Source of the DNA: Pseudomonas mucoides
GTDB lineage: Bacteria; Pseudomonadota; Gammaproteobacteria; Pseudomonadales; Pseudomonadaceae
Direction of reading: 5' to 3'
Assembly: GCF_015461845.1 (NCBI RefSeq)
Contig: NZ_JACOPW010000005.1
Span: 248,001 to 312,000, forward strand
DNA length: 64,000 nucleotides
Below are positions 25,733 to 34,800 of the stretch, piece after piece. Position numbers and translations under genes: made by a program. A model generated the notes under the pieces. It was not told the DNA's origin, did no database searches, and saw only the letters and a list, made by a program, of their open reading frames with translations. The first letter of the stretch is position 1; the number at the start of each line of letters is the position of its first letter.

Positions 25733-25738
25733 GCGGTT

Positions 25739-27718
25739 TCACTGACCCCGGATCAAACGCCGCAAGGCAAAGCGGTTTGGATGACAGGCTTCAGCCACGG
25801 CTCTGGGTAATGGCAGCGGCTCGTCATCCAGCCACGCTGCCAGCAACTCGCCCGACAACGGCGCAGTAATCAGCCCCCGTGAACCGTGACCGCTGTTGAC
25901 GTACAAACCGTCCAGCCATGGGCAAGGGGTGTCCGGAGTTTGCCGGGCATCCTTGCTCAGGGCGATGTAGGCGTCGGCAAATGCCTGGCTGTCGGCCAAG
26001 GGGCCGACAATCGGCAAGTAATCCGGGCTGGTGCAGCGAAACGCTGCGCGCCCTTCAAGTGCTTCTGGTTGCAAGGTGTCTGCACCGAGTCGCGCGACCA
26101 GGTCCATCGAGATTTCTTCGAGCATGTGCAGATTGCCGGCATGCTCGGCAGCTGTGGGGGTCAGGTCATCGTTATTGAAATCGAAACTCGCGCCGAGGGT
26201 GTGCTCATCCAAACGTGCCGGAGCGACATACCCTTCGGCGCACACGACGGTGCTCAGGCTTTGGCTTTCAGGTGTCTGGTGCAGGCGGGTGATCTGCCCG
26301 CGAATTCGTTTGAGCGGCAGCTCGCTGCTGTAGGGGAAGCGCTTGATCTCGGCGGCGCCGGCAAGCACCACCACGGGAGCATCGGCCAGCAATGATGTGC
26401 CATCCCACGCTTGCCATTGCCCGTCGACACGGCGTAGCTCCAGCACATCACGATGGGTCAGAATCCGGATGTTCGGATGCCCGGCTTGCCAGTGGCACAG
26501 GGCGGGTGGATGCACCCAACCGCCTTCGGGGTAAAACAGGCCGCCCGATTGCAGCGCGACACCGGCGCGACGCTCGGCTGTTTCGCGATCAAGCAGGTGC
26601 AGCAGGTCTTCGGGAAACGCTGCCGCCAACTGCGCCTGACGTTCCGCTTCCTTGGTACTGAAGGCCAATTGCAGTACACCGCAATCGTCCCAGTCGACAC
26701 CGCGCTGCAAATGCTCCAGCAACCGACGGGTGTGGCCAAAACCGCTGACAATCAACTGTGACAAAGCCGTGCCATGGGCCGACAGCTTAAGGTACAAAAC
26801 GCCTTGTGGATTGCCTGAGGCTTCTTGCGCGAGCGCGTCGTGACGCTCCAGCAAGCTGACCTGCCAACCCCGTGCAGCGAGACTCGCGGCCGTGGCGCAG
26901 CCGGCCAGTCCGGCACCGATCACCAGCGCATGACGTTCGCCGTCCAGCGGCGTCGGGCGAGCAAACCAGGGTTTTGCCGTAACGGGTACGGCGCTGTCTT
27001 CAGGCCAACCGAGAAACACGCCCCGCAGGATTTCCCATTTGTGGCCGATGCCAGGCGTGCGCTTCATCTTGAAGCCCGCCGCATTCAGCAAACGGCGCAC
27101 CCAACCGGTGCTGGTGAATGTGCTGATGGTCGAGCCTGGCGCTGCGAGCCGTGCCAGTTCGGCAAACAGTTCGGCGGTCCACATGTCGGGATTTTTCGCC
27201 GGGGCGAAACCGTCGAGAAACCAGACGTCAATCTGCGCGTCCAGTTGCGGCAACTGCTCCAGTGCATCGCCGATCAGCAGCGTCAGGGTGATCCGGCCGT
27301 TGTCCAGGACCAGACGCTGGAAGCCTTGATGGATTGCCACGTATTGCGCGAGCAGTTGATCGGCGAACGGTTTGAGTTCCGGCCATAACGCCAGGGCTCG
27401 TTGCAAATCGGGTGCGTTCAACGGGTACTTTTCGACGCTGACAAAGTGCAGTCGCGCACCCGCCACCGCGTGTTGCTCAAACAATTGCCAGGCACACAAA
27501 AAATTCAACCCGGTGCCGAAGCCGGTCTCGCCAATGACCAAGCGGCCACCGTCCGCTAACGCCGCAAATCGCTCACGCAAATTGTTTTGTTCGAGGAACA
27601 CGTAACGGGTTTCTTCAAGACCGGATTTGTCCGAAAAATACACGTCATCGAACACTCGCGAATACGGGCGACCCTGGTCGTCCCAGTCGAGTTGGGCGTG
27701 AGGCAATACAGGTTTCAT
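25739..27718 (-). CDS. mnmC: Bifunctional tRNA mnm5s2U34 biosynthesis protein MnmC
   Basis: A 659-residue bifunctional enzyme for the last steps of 5-methylaminomethyl-2-thiouridine at the tRNA wobble position. The N-terminal SAM-dependent methyltransferase (MnmC2/MnmD, about 1-240) has GETGFGTGLNFLCAWQLF and DVWFLDGFAPAKNPDMW. The C-terminal FAD oxidoreductase (MnmC1, about 260-650) has HALVIGAGLAGCATAASLAA and NSGHGSRGLITAPLSGELLA near the end. The length is normal and both halves are intact. It converges on the NEL effector-like gene, with only six bases between their ends. Confidence 0.96.
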   Translation of the reverse strand: MKPVLPHAQLDWDDQGRPYSRVFDDVYFSDKSGLEETRYVFLEQNNLRERFAALADGGRLVIGETGFGTGLNFLCAWQLFEQHAVAGARLHFVSVEKYPLNAPDLQRALALWPELKPFADQLLAQYVAIHQGFQRLVLDNGRITLTLLIGDALEQLPQLDAQIDVWFLDGFAPAKNPDMWTAELFAELARLAAPGSTISTFTSTGWVRRLLNAAGFKMKRTPGIGHKWEILRGVFLGWPEDSAVPVTAKPWFARPTPLDGERHALVIGAGLAGCATAASLAARGWQVSLLERHDALAQEASGNPQGVLYLKLSAHGTALSQLIVSGFGHTRRLLEHLQRGVDWDDCGVLQLAFSTKEAERQAQLAAAFPEDLLHLLDRETAERRAGVALQSGGLFYPEGGWVHPPALCHWQAGHPNIRILTHRDVLELRRVDGQWQAWDGTSLLADAPVVVLAGAAEIKRFPYSSELPLKRIRGQITRLHQTPESQSLSTVVCAEGYVAPARLDEHTLGASFDFNNDDLTPTAAEHAGNLHMLEEISMDLVARLGADTLQPEALEGRAAFRCTSPDYLPIVGPLADSQAFADAYIALSKDARQTPDTPCPWLDGLYVNSGHGSRGLITAPLSGELLAAWLDDEPLPLPRAVAEACHPNRFALRRLIRGQ

Positions 27719-27791
27719 GGCAGGCTCGGCAACGGCAAGGCCGCCATTCTAGCCGATCGCCGGGGGGATGCTTGATCTATGGCACGGGATA

Positions 27792-27927
27792 CTTGTAGCC
27801 GCTGCCGAAGGCTGCGTTCGGCCGCGCAGCGGTCGCAAAATCGAGCCATGGGTTTTTTTCAGGTAAATAACGAGTTCAGGTTTCACGACCGCTACGCAGT
27901 CGAACGCAGCCTTCGGCAGCTGCTACA
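27792..27927. repeat. Inverted repeat of a REP family distinct from the others
   Basis: A segment beginning TTGTAGCCGCTGCCGAAGGC at 27792 is matched inverted by one ending TTCGGCAGCTGCTACA near 27927. Shared arms include GCCGAAGGCTGCGTTCG. The 50-base centre is AT-richer and includes seven T residues. Confidence 0.8.
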
Positions 27928-28017
27928 CGAAACTGTTCCGGCAGTGAGGTGAGGGATTTCTCCCCCGCAAGGGAGGTCAATCCGCTAGTCTTGCTCAATC
28001 AGGAAAGGGAGCCGTCC

Positions 28018-29532
28018 ATGTTTGAATCCGCCGAAATCGGTCACGCCATCGACAAAGAAACCTATGACGCCGAGGTGCCGGCGCTGCGCGAAGCCTTGCT
28101 GGAAGCGCAATTCGATCTTCAGCAGCAGCAACGTTTCCCGGTGATCATCCTGATCAATGGCATCGAAGGCGCCGGCAAGGGCGAGACGGTCAAGCTGCTC
28201 AACGAATGGATGGACCCGCGCCTGATTGAAGTCCGCACCTTCGACCAGCAGACCGACGAAGAGCTGGCGCGGCCACCGGCCTGGCGTTACTGGCGGATGT
28301 TGCCGGCCAAGGGCCGCATGGGGGTTTTCTTTGGCAACTGGTACAGCCAGATGCTGCAAGGCCGGGTCCATGGCCTGTTCAAGGATGCCGTGCTCGATCA
28401 GTCGATCAACCAGTCCGAGCGCTTTGAAAAAATGCTCTGCGACGAAGGTGCGCTGATCGTCAAGTTCTGGTTCCACCTCTCCAAAAAGCAAATGAAGGCA
28501 CGCCTCAAGGCCCTGGCCGACGATCCGCTGCACAGCTGGCGCATCAGTCCGCTGGACTGGCAGCAATCCCGGACCTACGACAAATTCGTGAAGTACGGCG
28601 AGCGTGTATTGCGTCGCACCAGTCGCGACTACGCGCCGTGGCATGTGATTGAAGGGGCGGACCCCCACTATCGCAGCCTGGCGGTGGGCAAGATCCTGCT
28701 CGAAGGCCTGCAAAATGCGCTCAAGCGACCCAAGGTCCATCCCGACAAGGTCAACGCCGCGCCGCTGCCGATCCATATCGATCAGATCAACCTGCTCGAC
28801 AGCCTCGACTTGACCCAGCAGCTGGACAAGGAAGATTACGAAGAACAGCTGATTACCGAGCAGGCGCGGTTCTCCGGTCTGATGCGCGATAAACGCATGC
28901 GTCAGCACGCGTTGGTGGCGGTGTTCGAAGGCAATGATGCGGCGGGCAAGGGCGGGGCGATCCGGCGAGTCGCGGCGGCGCTCGATCCGCGTCAGTACAG
29001 CATCGTGCCAATTGGCGCACCCACTGAAGAGGAGCGGGCACAGCCCTATCTGTGGCGGTTCTGGCGCCACCTGCCGGCCAAGGGCAAGTTCACGGTATTT
29101 GATCGGTCCTGGTATGGGCGGGTGCTGGTGGAGCGCATCGAAGAGCTCTGTCCGCCAGCAGACTGGCTGCGGGCCTACAGTGAGATCAACGACTTCGAAG
29201 AGCAGATTTCCGATTCGGGCATCATCGTCGTCAAGTTCTGGTTGGCCATCGACAAGCAGACCCAACTGGAGCGTTTTCAGGCGCGGGAAGAAATTCCCTT
29301 CAAGCGTTTCAAGATCACCGAAGACGATTGGCGCAATCGCGAAAAATGGGACGCTTACCGCGCCGCCGTCGGCGACATGGTCGATCGCACCAGCACCGAA
29401 ATCTCGCTCTGGACCCTGGTGGAAGCCAATGACAAGCGCTGGGCGCGGGTCAAAGTCCTGCGCACGATCAATCGGGCATTGGAGGACGCGTTCGAAAAGT
29501 CCGACAAGAAGGCCAGGCAGCACAAGAACTGA
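28018..29532 (+). CDS. pap: Polyphosphate:AMP phosphotransferase (tandem PPK2)
   Basis: A 504-residue protein made of two PPK2 domains (about 1-245 and 270-495). Class II PPK2 enzymes phosphorylate AMP to ADP with polyphosphate. The second domain has complete motifs: Walker A in EGNDAAGKGGAIRR and the lid/Walker B region VFDRSWYGRVLVERIEE. The first domain has a Walker A-like NGIEGAGKGETVK, but the place of DRSWYGR is taken by FGNWYSQ, so it is probably the non-catalytic half, as in other tandem enzymes. The start ATG follows AGGAAAGGGAGCC. A thiolase gene follows 102 bases downstream. Confidence 0.94.
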   Translation: MFESAEIGHAIDKETYDAEVPALREALLEAQFDLQQQQRFPVIILINGIEGAGKGETVKLLNEWMDPRLIEVRTFDQQTDEELARPPAWRYWRMLPAKGRMGVFFGNWYSQMLQGRVHGLFKDAVLDQSINQSERFEKMLCDEGALIVKFWFHLSKKQMKARLKALADDPLHSWRISPLDWQQSRTYDKFVKYGERVLRRTSRDYAPWHVIEGADPHYRSLAVGKILLEGLQNALKRPKVHPDKVNAAPLPIHIDQINLLDSLDLTQQLDKEDYEEQLITEQARFSGLMRDKRMRQHALVAVFEGNDAAGKGGAIRRVAAALDPRQYSIVPIGAPTEEERAQPYLWRFWRHLPAKGKFTVFDRSWYGRVLVERIEELCPPADWLRAYSEINDFEEQISDSGIIVVKFWLAIDKQTQLERFQAREEIPFKRFKITEDDWRNREKWDAYRAAVGDMVDRTSTEISLWTLVEANDKRWARVKVLRTINRALEDAFEKSDKKARQHKN

Positions 29533-29634
29533 GGCGATGGTTACGCATACGCGGGGTGAATGATTGTCGCGGTCGGTTATGAGGTGGACTTATGCTCGGT
29601 CCACTCTCAACCGACAACAACAATGAGGTATGCC

Positions 29635-30819
29635 ATGCGTGAAGTGGTGATCGTCGACAGCGTGCGGACCGGCCTGGCCAAATCCTTTCGCGGCAAGTTC
29701 AACCAGACCCGTCCGGACGACATGGCGGCCCATTGTGTCGATGCCTTGTTGGCGCGTACCGGCATCGATCCGGCCAGCGTCGAGGATTGCATTGTCGGTG
29801 CGGGCTCCAACGAAGGCGCGCAGGGCTACAACATCGGGCGCAACGTGGCCGTGTTGTCGCGTCTGGGCATCGGCACCGCCGGCATGACCCTCAACCGCTT
29901 TTGCTCCTCGGGCTTGCAGGCGATTGCCATCGCCGCCAACCAGATTGCGTCGGGTTGCAGCGACATCATCGTTGCCGGTGGCGTCGAGTCCATCAGCCTG
30001 ACCATGAAAAGCGTCAACACCGACAACCTGATCAACCCGCTGCTGAAAGAGCAGGTGCCTGGCATCTATTTCCCGATGGGCCAGACCGCCGAAATCGTCG
30101 CGCGTCGCTACGACGTCAGCCGCGAAGCGCAGGATCTGTATGCGTTGCAAAGTCAGCAGCGCACGGCAAAGGCTCAGGCCGCCGGTCTGTTCGATGATGA
30201 AATCGTGCCAATGGCGGTGAAGTACCGGGTCGAAGACAAGGCCACCGGGCAAATTCAAATCCTCGATGGCATCGTCGATCGCGACGACTGCAACCGCCCG
30301 GACACCACGCTGGAAAGCCTGGCCGGTTTGAAACCGGTGTTTGCCGAAGACGGCTCGGTCACGGCAGGCAACTCGTCGCAACTGTCCGACGGCGCGTCGA
30401 TGACGCTGGTGATGAGCCTGGAAAAAGCCCTGGAACTGGGCTTGAAGCCCAAGGCGTTCTTCCGTGGTTTCACGGTTGCCGGGTGTGAACCGGATGAAAT
30501 GGGCATTGGTCCGGTGTTCTCGGTGCCGAAGTTGCTCAAGGCCAAGGGCTTGCAGTTGGCCGACATTGATCTGTGGGAACTCAACGAAGCGTTTGCTTCG
30601 CAGTGCCTGTACAGCCGTAATCGGCTGGAGATCGATCACGAGAAGTACAACGTCAATGGCGGCTCGATTTCCATCGGGCATCCGTTCGGCATGACCGGTT
30701 CGCGTCAGGTCGGGCATCTTGTGCGGGAGTTGCAGCGACGCAATTTGCGTTATGGCGTCGTCACCATGTGCGTGGGTGGCGGGATGGGCGCGACGGGGTT
30801 GTTTGAGGCGGTGCGTTAA
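29635..30819 (+). CDS. Acetyl-CoA C-acyltransferase (thiolase)
   Basis: A 394-residue thiolase. The active-site Cys is in LNRFCSSGLQAIAIAANQ (about residue 88), the NEAFASQ loop is at about 320, the catalytic His is in IGHPFGMTGSRQ, and the second Cys is in CVGGGMGATGLFE close to the C-terminus. Such enzymes cleave 3-ketoacyl-CoA to acyl-CoA and acetyl-CoA or run the reverse condensation; the chain-length preference cannot be judged. The start at 29635 (MREVVIVDSVRT) is the family's usual N-terminus; an upstream in-frame ATG at 29560 lacks family similarity. It stands alone, followed by a REP pair. Confidence 0.95.
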   Translation: MREVVIVDSVRTGLAKSFRGKFNQTRPDDMAAHCVDALLARTGIDPASVEDCIVGAGSNEGAQGYNIGRNVAVLSRLGIGTAGMTLNRFCSSGLQAIAIAANQIASGCSDIIVAGGVESISLTMKSVNTDNLINPLLKEQVPGIYFPMGQTAEIVARRYDVSREAQDLYALQSQQRTAKAQAAGLFDDEIVPMAVKYRVEDKATGQIQILDGIVDRDDCNRPDTTLESLAGLKPVFAEDGSVTAGNSSQLSDGASMTLVMSLEKALELGLKPKAFFRGFTVAGCEPDEMGIGPVFSVPKLLKAKGLQLADIDLWELNEAFASQCLYSRNRLEIDHEKYNVNGGSISIGHPFGMTGSRQVGHLVRELQRRNLRYGVVTMCVGGGMGATGLFEAVR

Positions 30820-30850
30820 ATTCGCAAAACGGTGTCGCCTGATCAATCGC

Positions 30851-30917
30851 TATCGCGAGCAGGCTCACTCCTACAGTTGATCGCATTTCAATTGCAGGAG
30901 TGAGTCTGCTCGCGAAG
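30851..30917. repeat. REP pair after the thiolase gene
   Basis: CGCGAGCAGGCTCACTCCTACA (from 30854) is answered inverted by TGCAGGAGTGAGTCTGCTCG (from 30893) with mismatches; about 20 bases separate the arms. Confidence 0.8.
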
Positions 30918-30930
30918 GCAGCGCCTCGGT

Positions 30931-31125
30931 CTAACGGCGGGCCCTTAAAATCTGCATCCGCTCGATATACGCCTGAATCTCCCGCGCCGCCGCCTCGGCA
31001 TTATCAAACGGCCCTTCGAGCGTATTTTCCCGAGTACTGAAATACAGTTCCCCATTCACACGACACAACCGGTCACTGCGAAAGTGCATCGCGGGGGCGT
31101 TGTCCTTGGCGCGCATGCCGTACAT
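30931..31125 (-). CDS. DUF6316 family small protein
   Basis: A 64-residue protein (MYGMRAKDNAPAMHFRSDRL...) with the stretch GELYFSTRENTLEGPFDNAE, which I recognise as the Pseudomonas DUF6316 family. It has no signal peptide, no membrane segment and no known function. AGGAG lies six bases upstream of the ATG at 31123-31125. It is transcribed away from the EamA-type transporter and ends just beyond a REP pair. Confidence 0.75.
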   Translation of the reverse strand: MYGMRAKDNAPAMHFRSDRLCRVNGELYFSTRENTLEGPFDNAEAAAREIQAYIERMQILRARR

Positions 31126-31307
31126 GGCGATCTCCTGGGGGGAATACCGTGAGCTTATGCACGAACCTCCGACTGTGCCCGGTCAACTGATCGACGGCCG
31201 CTGCGACCTGCACAGTTTCATTCGCGTCCACTCGCCAACTGTCCCTGTGTGCCAGACGCCGCTGCGCCTAGAATGGTGTTTCTCGCCATCAGGCTGTTGG
31301 GGTTCGC

Positions 31308-32267
31308 ATGCACATTTCATCCGGTCGCTGGGTTTACGGTCTGTTTCTGGCCCTGTTGACTGCGCTGTTGTGGGGAATCCTGCCGATCAAGCTCAAGCAA
31401 GTGCTGTTGGTGATGGACCCGGTGACTGTCACCTGGTTTCGCCTGATTGTGTCCGGTGGTTGCCTGTTTGTGTATCTGGCCGCGACCAAACGTTTGCCAA
31501 CGCGCAAAGTCCTCGGCCCGCGAGGTGGCTGGCTGGTGTTGATGGCGGTGCTCGGTCTGGTCGGCAACTACGTGCTGTACCTGATGGGCTTGAACCTGCT
31601 CAGCCCCGGCACCGCGCAACTGGTGGTGCAGATGGGCCCGATCATGTTGCTGATCGCCAGTCTGTTTGTGTTCAAGGAGCGTTTCAGCGTGGGGCAGGGG
31701 ATTGGCCTGTTGGTGCTGCTGATCGGTTTCGCCCTGTTCTTCAATCAGCGCCTGGCCGAGTTGCTCACTTCGTTGACCGAATACACCACGGGCGTGCTGC
31801 TGGTGTTGTTGGCGTCCACGGTCTGGACTTTCTATGCCTTGGGGCAGAAGCAATTACTGACGGTGTGGAATTCGTTGCAGGTGATGATGGTGATCTACCT
31901 GTTCTGCGCGTTGTTGCTGACACCGTGGGTGCATCCGCTTGAAGCGCTGCAATTGAGCCCGCTGCAAGGCTGGCTGCTGCTGGCGTGCTGCATGAATACG
32001 CTGATTGCCTATGGCGCGTTTGCCGAAGCGCTGGCCCATTGGGAAGCTTCACGAGTGAGTGCGACGCTGGCGATCACGCCGTTGGTGACGTTTGTCGCGG
32101 TGGCCGTGGCCGCGTGGTTGTGGCCCGATTATGTGCATGCCGAGACGATCAACGGTCTGGGGTATGGCGGGGCGGTGCTGGTGGTGTTGGGGTCGGCGTT
32201 GGTGGCGTTGGGGCCTTCGTTGATGGCGGGGCTCAAGGCTCGTAAGGTCCGGATGGCAGCAGGTTAA
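31308..32267 (+). CDS. EamA/DMT family transporter
   Basis: A 319-residue inner-membrane protein with about ten hydrophobic helices in two EamA repeats (for example YGLFLALLTALLWGILPIK at the start, then LLLACCMNTLIAYGAFAEAL before the second half's end). The drug/metabolite transporter superfamily exports or imports small molecules such as amino acids, sugars or nucleosides; the substrate here cannot be predicted. It is preceded by about 180 bases without a recognised gene and followed by a REP pair. Confidence 0.92.
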   Translation: MHISSGRWVYGLFLALLTALLWGILPIKLKQVLLVMDPVTVTWFRLIVSGGCLFVYLAATKRLPTRKVLGPRGGWLVLMAVLGLVGNYVLYLMGLNLLSPGTAQLVVQMGPIMLLIASLFVFKERFSVGQGIGLLVLLIGFALFFNQRLAELLTSLTEYTTGVLLVLLASTVWTFYALGQKQLLTVWNSLQVMMVIYLFCALLLTPWVHPLEALQLSPLQGWLLLACCMNTLIAYGAFAEALAHWEASRVSATLAITPLVTFVAVAVAAWLWPDYVHAETINGLGYGGAVLVVLGSALVALGPSLMAGLKARKVRMAAG

Positions 32268-32283
32268 TCGCGTCATCGTTCAT

Positions 32284-32350
32284 CGCGGGCAAGCCACGCT
32301 CCCACAGGAAATGGCGATCCCCCTGCAGGAGTGAGCCTGCTCGCGATAGC
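32284..32350. repeat. Mixed-type REP pair after the EamA gene
   Basis: The left arm is of the CGCGGGCAAGCCACGCTCCC type (32284 on), the right arm of the TGCAGGAGTGAGCCTGCTCG type (about 32324-32350). The two halves differ in their central bases, so the pair is imperfect. Confidence 0.7.
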
Positions 32351-32372
32351 AATCTAACTGACACTGTAAAAC

Positions 32373-33767
32373 TTAACCTTTGGCCCCAGCCTCCAGCATA
32401 TTCTCCGGCCTTACCCAGGCCTCAAACTGCTCATCCGTCAGATACCCCAGCTGCAATGCCGCTTCCCGCAAGGTCAGCCCTTCGGCATACGCCTTCTTGG
32501 CAATCTCCGCCGATTTGTCATAACCGATGTGCGGATTCAGTGCTGTCACCAGCATTAACCCACGCTCCAGGTGTTCAGCCATTTTCTCTGCGTCCGGCTC
32601 AAGCCCGGCGATGCAGTGCTGCTGGAAGTTGCTGCAGCCATCCCCCAGCAGGCGGATCGATTGCAGCAGGTTGTGAATGATCACCGGTTTGAACACGTTC
32701 AATTGCAGATGGCCCTGACTCGCCGCGAAGCCGATGGCGACGTCATTGCCCAACACCTGACAGGCCAGCATCGACAGCGCTTCGCACTGCGTCGGATTGA
32801 CCTTTCCCGGCATGATCGAGCTGCCCGGTTCATTGGCCGGCAATTTAACCTCGGCCAGACCGGCGCGGGGGCCGGAGCCCAGCAGGCGCAAGTCGTTGGC
32901 GATTTTCATCAGGGTCACCGCCAGGGTCTTCAACGCCCCCGAAAGAGTCGTCAGCGGTTCGTGACCGGCCAGCGCCGCGAATTTGTTCGGTGCGGTGATG
33001 AAGGGCAGGCCGGAAAGGGCCGCCAGCTCGGAAGCAATCGCTTCGCCAAAACCGTGGGGCGAGTTCAGCCCGGTGCCAACGGCGGTGCCGCCCTGGGCCA
33101 GTTCACACACGGCTGGCAGTGCGCTGCGGATCGCCCGTTCGGCGTAATCCAGTTGCGCGATAAACGCCGAGATTTCCTGGCCGAAAGTGATCGGCGTGGC
33201 GTCCATCATGTGCGTTCGGCCGGTCTTGACCAGTTTCATGTGGCGCGCCGCCAACTCGGCCAACCCGCCCGACAGTTCACTGATGGCCGGTAGCAAATGC
33301 TGTTGCACGGCTTGGGCCGCCGCGATGTGCATGGCGGTGGGGAAGCAGTCATTGGAGCTTTGCGAGCGGTTGACGTGATCGTTTGGGTGCACCGGCGACT
33401 TGCCGCCGCGCGGGTTGCCGGCCAGTTCGTTGGCGCGGCCGGCGATCACTTCGTTGACGTTCATGTTGCTTTGAGTGCCGCTGCCGGTCTGCCAGACCAC
33501 CAGCGGGAACTGGTCGTCATGGCTGCCATCGAGCACTTCGTCGGCGGCCTGTTCGATCAGCCGGGCGATGTCGGCGGGCACATCACCGTTACGGTCGTTG
33601 ACCCGCGCCGCCGCTTTCTTGATCAATGCCAAGGCGTGCAGCACCGCCAGCGGCATCTTTTCGTTGCCGATGGCGAAGTTAATCAGCGAGCGTTGCGTCT
33701 GAGCGCCCCAGTAAGCTTCATCCGGGACTTCCACCTGGCCAAGGCTGTCGGTTTCGATACGGCTCAT
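32373..33767 (-). CDS. fumC: Class II fumarate hydratase
   Basis: A 464-residue iron-independent fumarase converting fumarate to malate in the TCA cycle. Family signatures are GSGTQSNMNVNEVIAGRA near residue 100, THMMDATPITFGQEI (active-site region) and GSSIMPGKVNPTQCE (superfamily signature). The length is normal for FumC. The start chosen is the ATG at 33765-33767, with GGAG nine bases upstream; a TTG one codon earlier is possible. In Pseudomonas the oxygen-stable FumC forms back up the iron-sulfur fumarase; this one resembles the copy I know from beside bolA in P. aeruginosa. Confidence 0.96.
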   Translation of the reverse strand: MSRIETDSLGQVEVPDEAYWGAQTQRSLINFAIGNEKMPLAVLHALALIKKAAARVNDRNGDVPADIARLIEQAADEVLDGSHDDQFPLVVWQTGSGTQSNMNVNEVIAGRANELAGNPRGGKSPVHPNDHVNRSQSSNDCFPTAMHIAAAQAVQQHLLPAISELSGGLAELAARHMKLVKTGRTHMMDATPITFGQEISAFIAQLDYAERAIRSALPAVCELAQGGTAVGTGLNSPHGFGEAIASELAALSGLPFITAPNKFAALAGHEPLTTLSGALKTLAVTLMKIANDLRLLGSGPRAGLAEVKLPANEPGSSIMPGKVNPTQCEALSMLACQVLGNDVAIGFAASQGHLQLNVFKPVIIHNLLQSIRLLGDGCSNFQQHCIAGLEPDAEKMAEHLERGLMLVTALNPHIGYDKSAEIAKKAYAEGLTLREAALQLGYLTDEQFEAWVRPENMLEAGAKG

Positions 33768-33960
33768 CAATGCACACTCCTGTAGGGCTGATAGCGCAGT
33801 TTAGGCCGTGATCGCCGGCCGTGGTTCCATCTGAAGGTTTTTTGCCTCTTCAACCCCTCTAATTCAGGCCTGACAAGGCTTGGGGTTGAGCGACACACTT
33901 TTTTAGGCGCAGAATGGACGCCCTTGGGGTTTTACCTCGCCTGCTAGAAAAGGAAACTCG

Positions 33961-34488
33961 ATGACTCGTCTTCGTGCCATCTGTACCGCGGTTGCACTGG
34001 TTTGCGCCAGCGGCCCAGTTTTTGCCGATACCGCCAGCCACAACGCCAGTGCCGAAGCTTTCCTGACTCTGGCGCACGCTGACAAATTGGGCACTCCGGT
34101 GTACATGCAAGTACAGCAAATGTTCGCTCAGCGCTTTGAACAGACCAAAGCCCCTGAATCGAAAAAAGCCTTGCTGGAAACGTATCAAGCCAAAGCCAAC
34201 GCCGCGCTGGACCAAGCCATTGGCTGGAACAAGCTGAAGCCGGACATGGTCAAGCTCTACACCACCAACTTCACCGAGTCCGAACTCAAAGACCTGGTAG
34301 CGTTCTACCAGTCGCCGCTGGGCAAGAAAGTCCTGGAAAAAATGCCGCAGCTGACTCAGCAATCGGCCCAGATGACTCAAGCCAAGCTGGAAAGCGCGGT
34401 ACCTGTGGTCAACAAACTGTTGGCTGACATGACTGCCGAGCTGGACCCGAAAGGCGCCGCGGCTCCAGCAGCCAAGAAAAAGCCTTAA
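33961..34488 (+). CDS. DUF2059 domain periplasmic protein
   Basis: A 175-residue protein with a signal peptide (about residues 1-22, cut near GPVFA-DT) and a helical DUF2059 region (FTESELKDLVAFYQSPLGKKVLEKMP around 110-135). The C-terminal tail is Ala/Lys-rich (AAAPAAKKKP). The function of DUF2059 is unknown. GAAAAGGAAACTCG precedes the ATG. It is 12 bases upstream of a BolA-family gene and probably cotranscribed with it. Confidence 0.9.
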   Translation: MTRLRAICTAVALVCASGPVFADTASHNASAEAFLTLAHADKLGTPVYMQVQQMFAQRFEQTKAPESKKALLETYQAKANAALDQAIGWNKLKPDMVKLYTTNFTESELKDLVAFYQSPLGKKVLEKMPQLTQQSAQMTQAKLESAVPVVNKLLADMTAELDPKGAAAPAAKKKP

Positions 34489-34500
34489 GCGGAGTTCGGT

Positions 34501-34797
34501 ATGACCATGCAACAACGCATCGAATCAACGCTGGGCCTGTTACAGCCGCAGCATCTGCAAGTGCTGGATGAAAGCCACATGCACAGTCGTGGGTTGCAGA
34601 CTCACTTCAAGGCCGTGGTGGTCAGCCAGCAGTTCGAAGGGCTGAACCGGGTCAAGCGTCATCAAAAAGTCTACGGCACGCTCGGCGAGCTGATGGGCGA
34701 GTTTCATGCGTTGGCGCTGCATACCTACACGCCTGAGGAATGGGCACAGATCGACGCGGCTCCGGCCTCGCCGACCTGTGCTGGAGGAAAGCAGTAA
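34501..34797 (+). CDS. BolA family protein
   Basis: A 98-residue protein with the BolA fold: LNVLDESHMH-type stretch (VLDESHMHSRGLQTHFKAVV) and GLNRVKRHQKVYGTLGELM containing the conserved RHQ motif. BolA proteins bind [2Fe-2S] clusters with monothiol glutaredoxins, and some bind DNA. The protein is slightly longer than many because of a Cys-containing tail (SPTCAGGKQ). GGAG lies seven bases before the ATG. A repeat and terminator follow before trhO. Confidence 0.94.
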   Translation: MTMQQRIESTLGLLQPQHLQVLDESHMHSRGLQTHFKAVVVSQQFEGLNRVKRHQKVYGTLGELMGEFHALALHTYTPEEWAQIDAAPASPTCAGGKQ

Positions 34798-34800
34798 AAA

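Noticed and set aside
20634..25738. Prophage or insertion sequence carrying the NEL gene
   Set aside because: No integrase, transposase, terminal inverted repeats or tRNA attachment site was seen around it.
30845..30935. CRISPR-like repeats
   Set aside because: The intergenic repeats are inverted pairs scattered singly between genes, not regularly spaced direct repeats with unique spacers.
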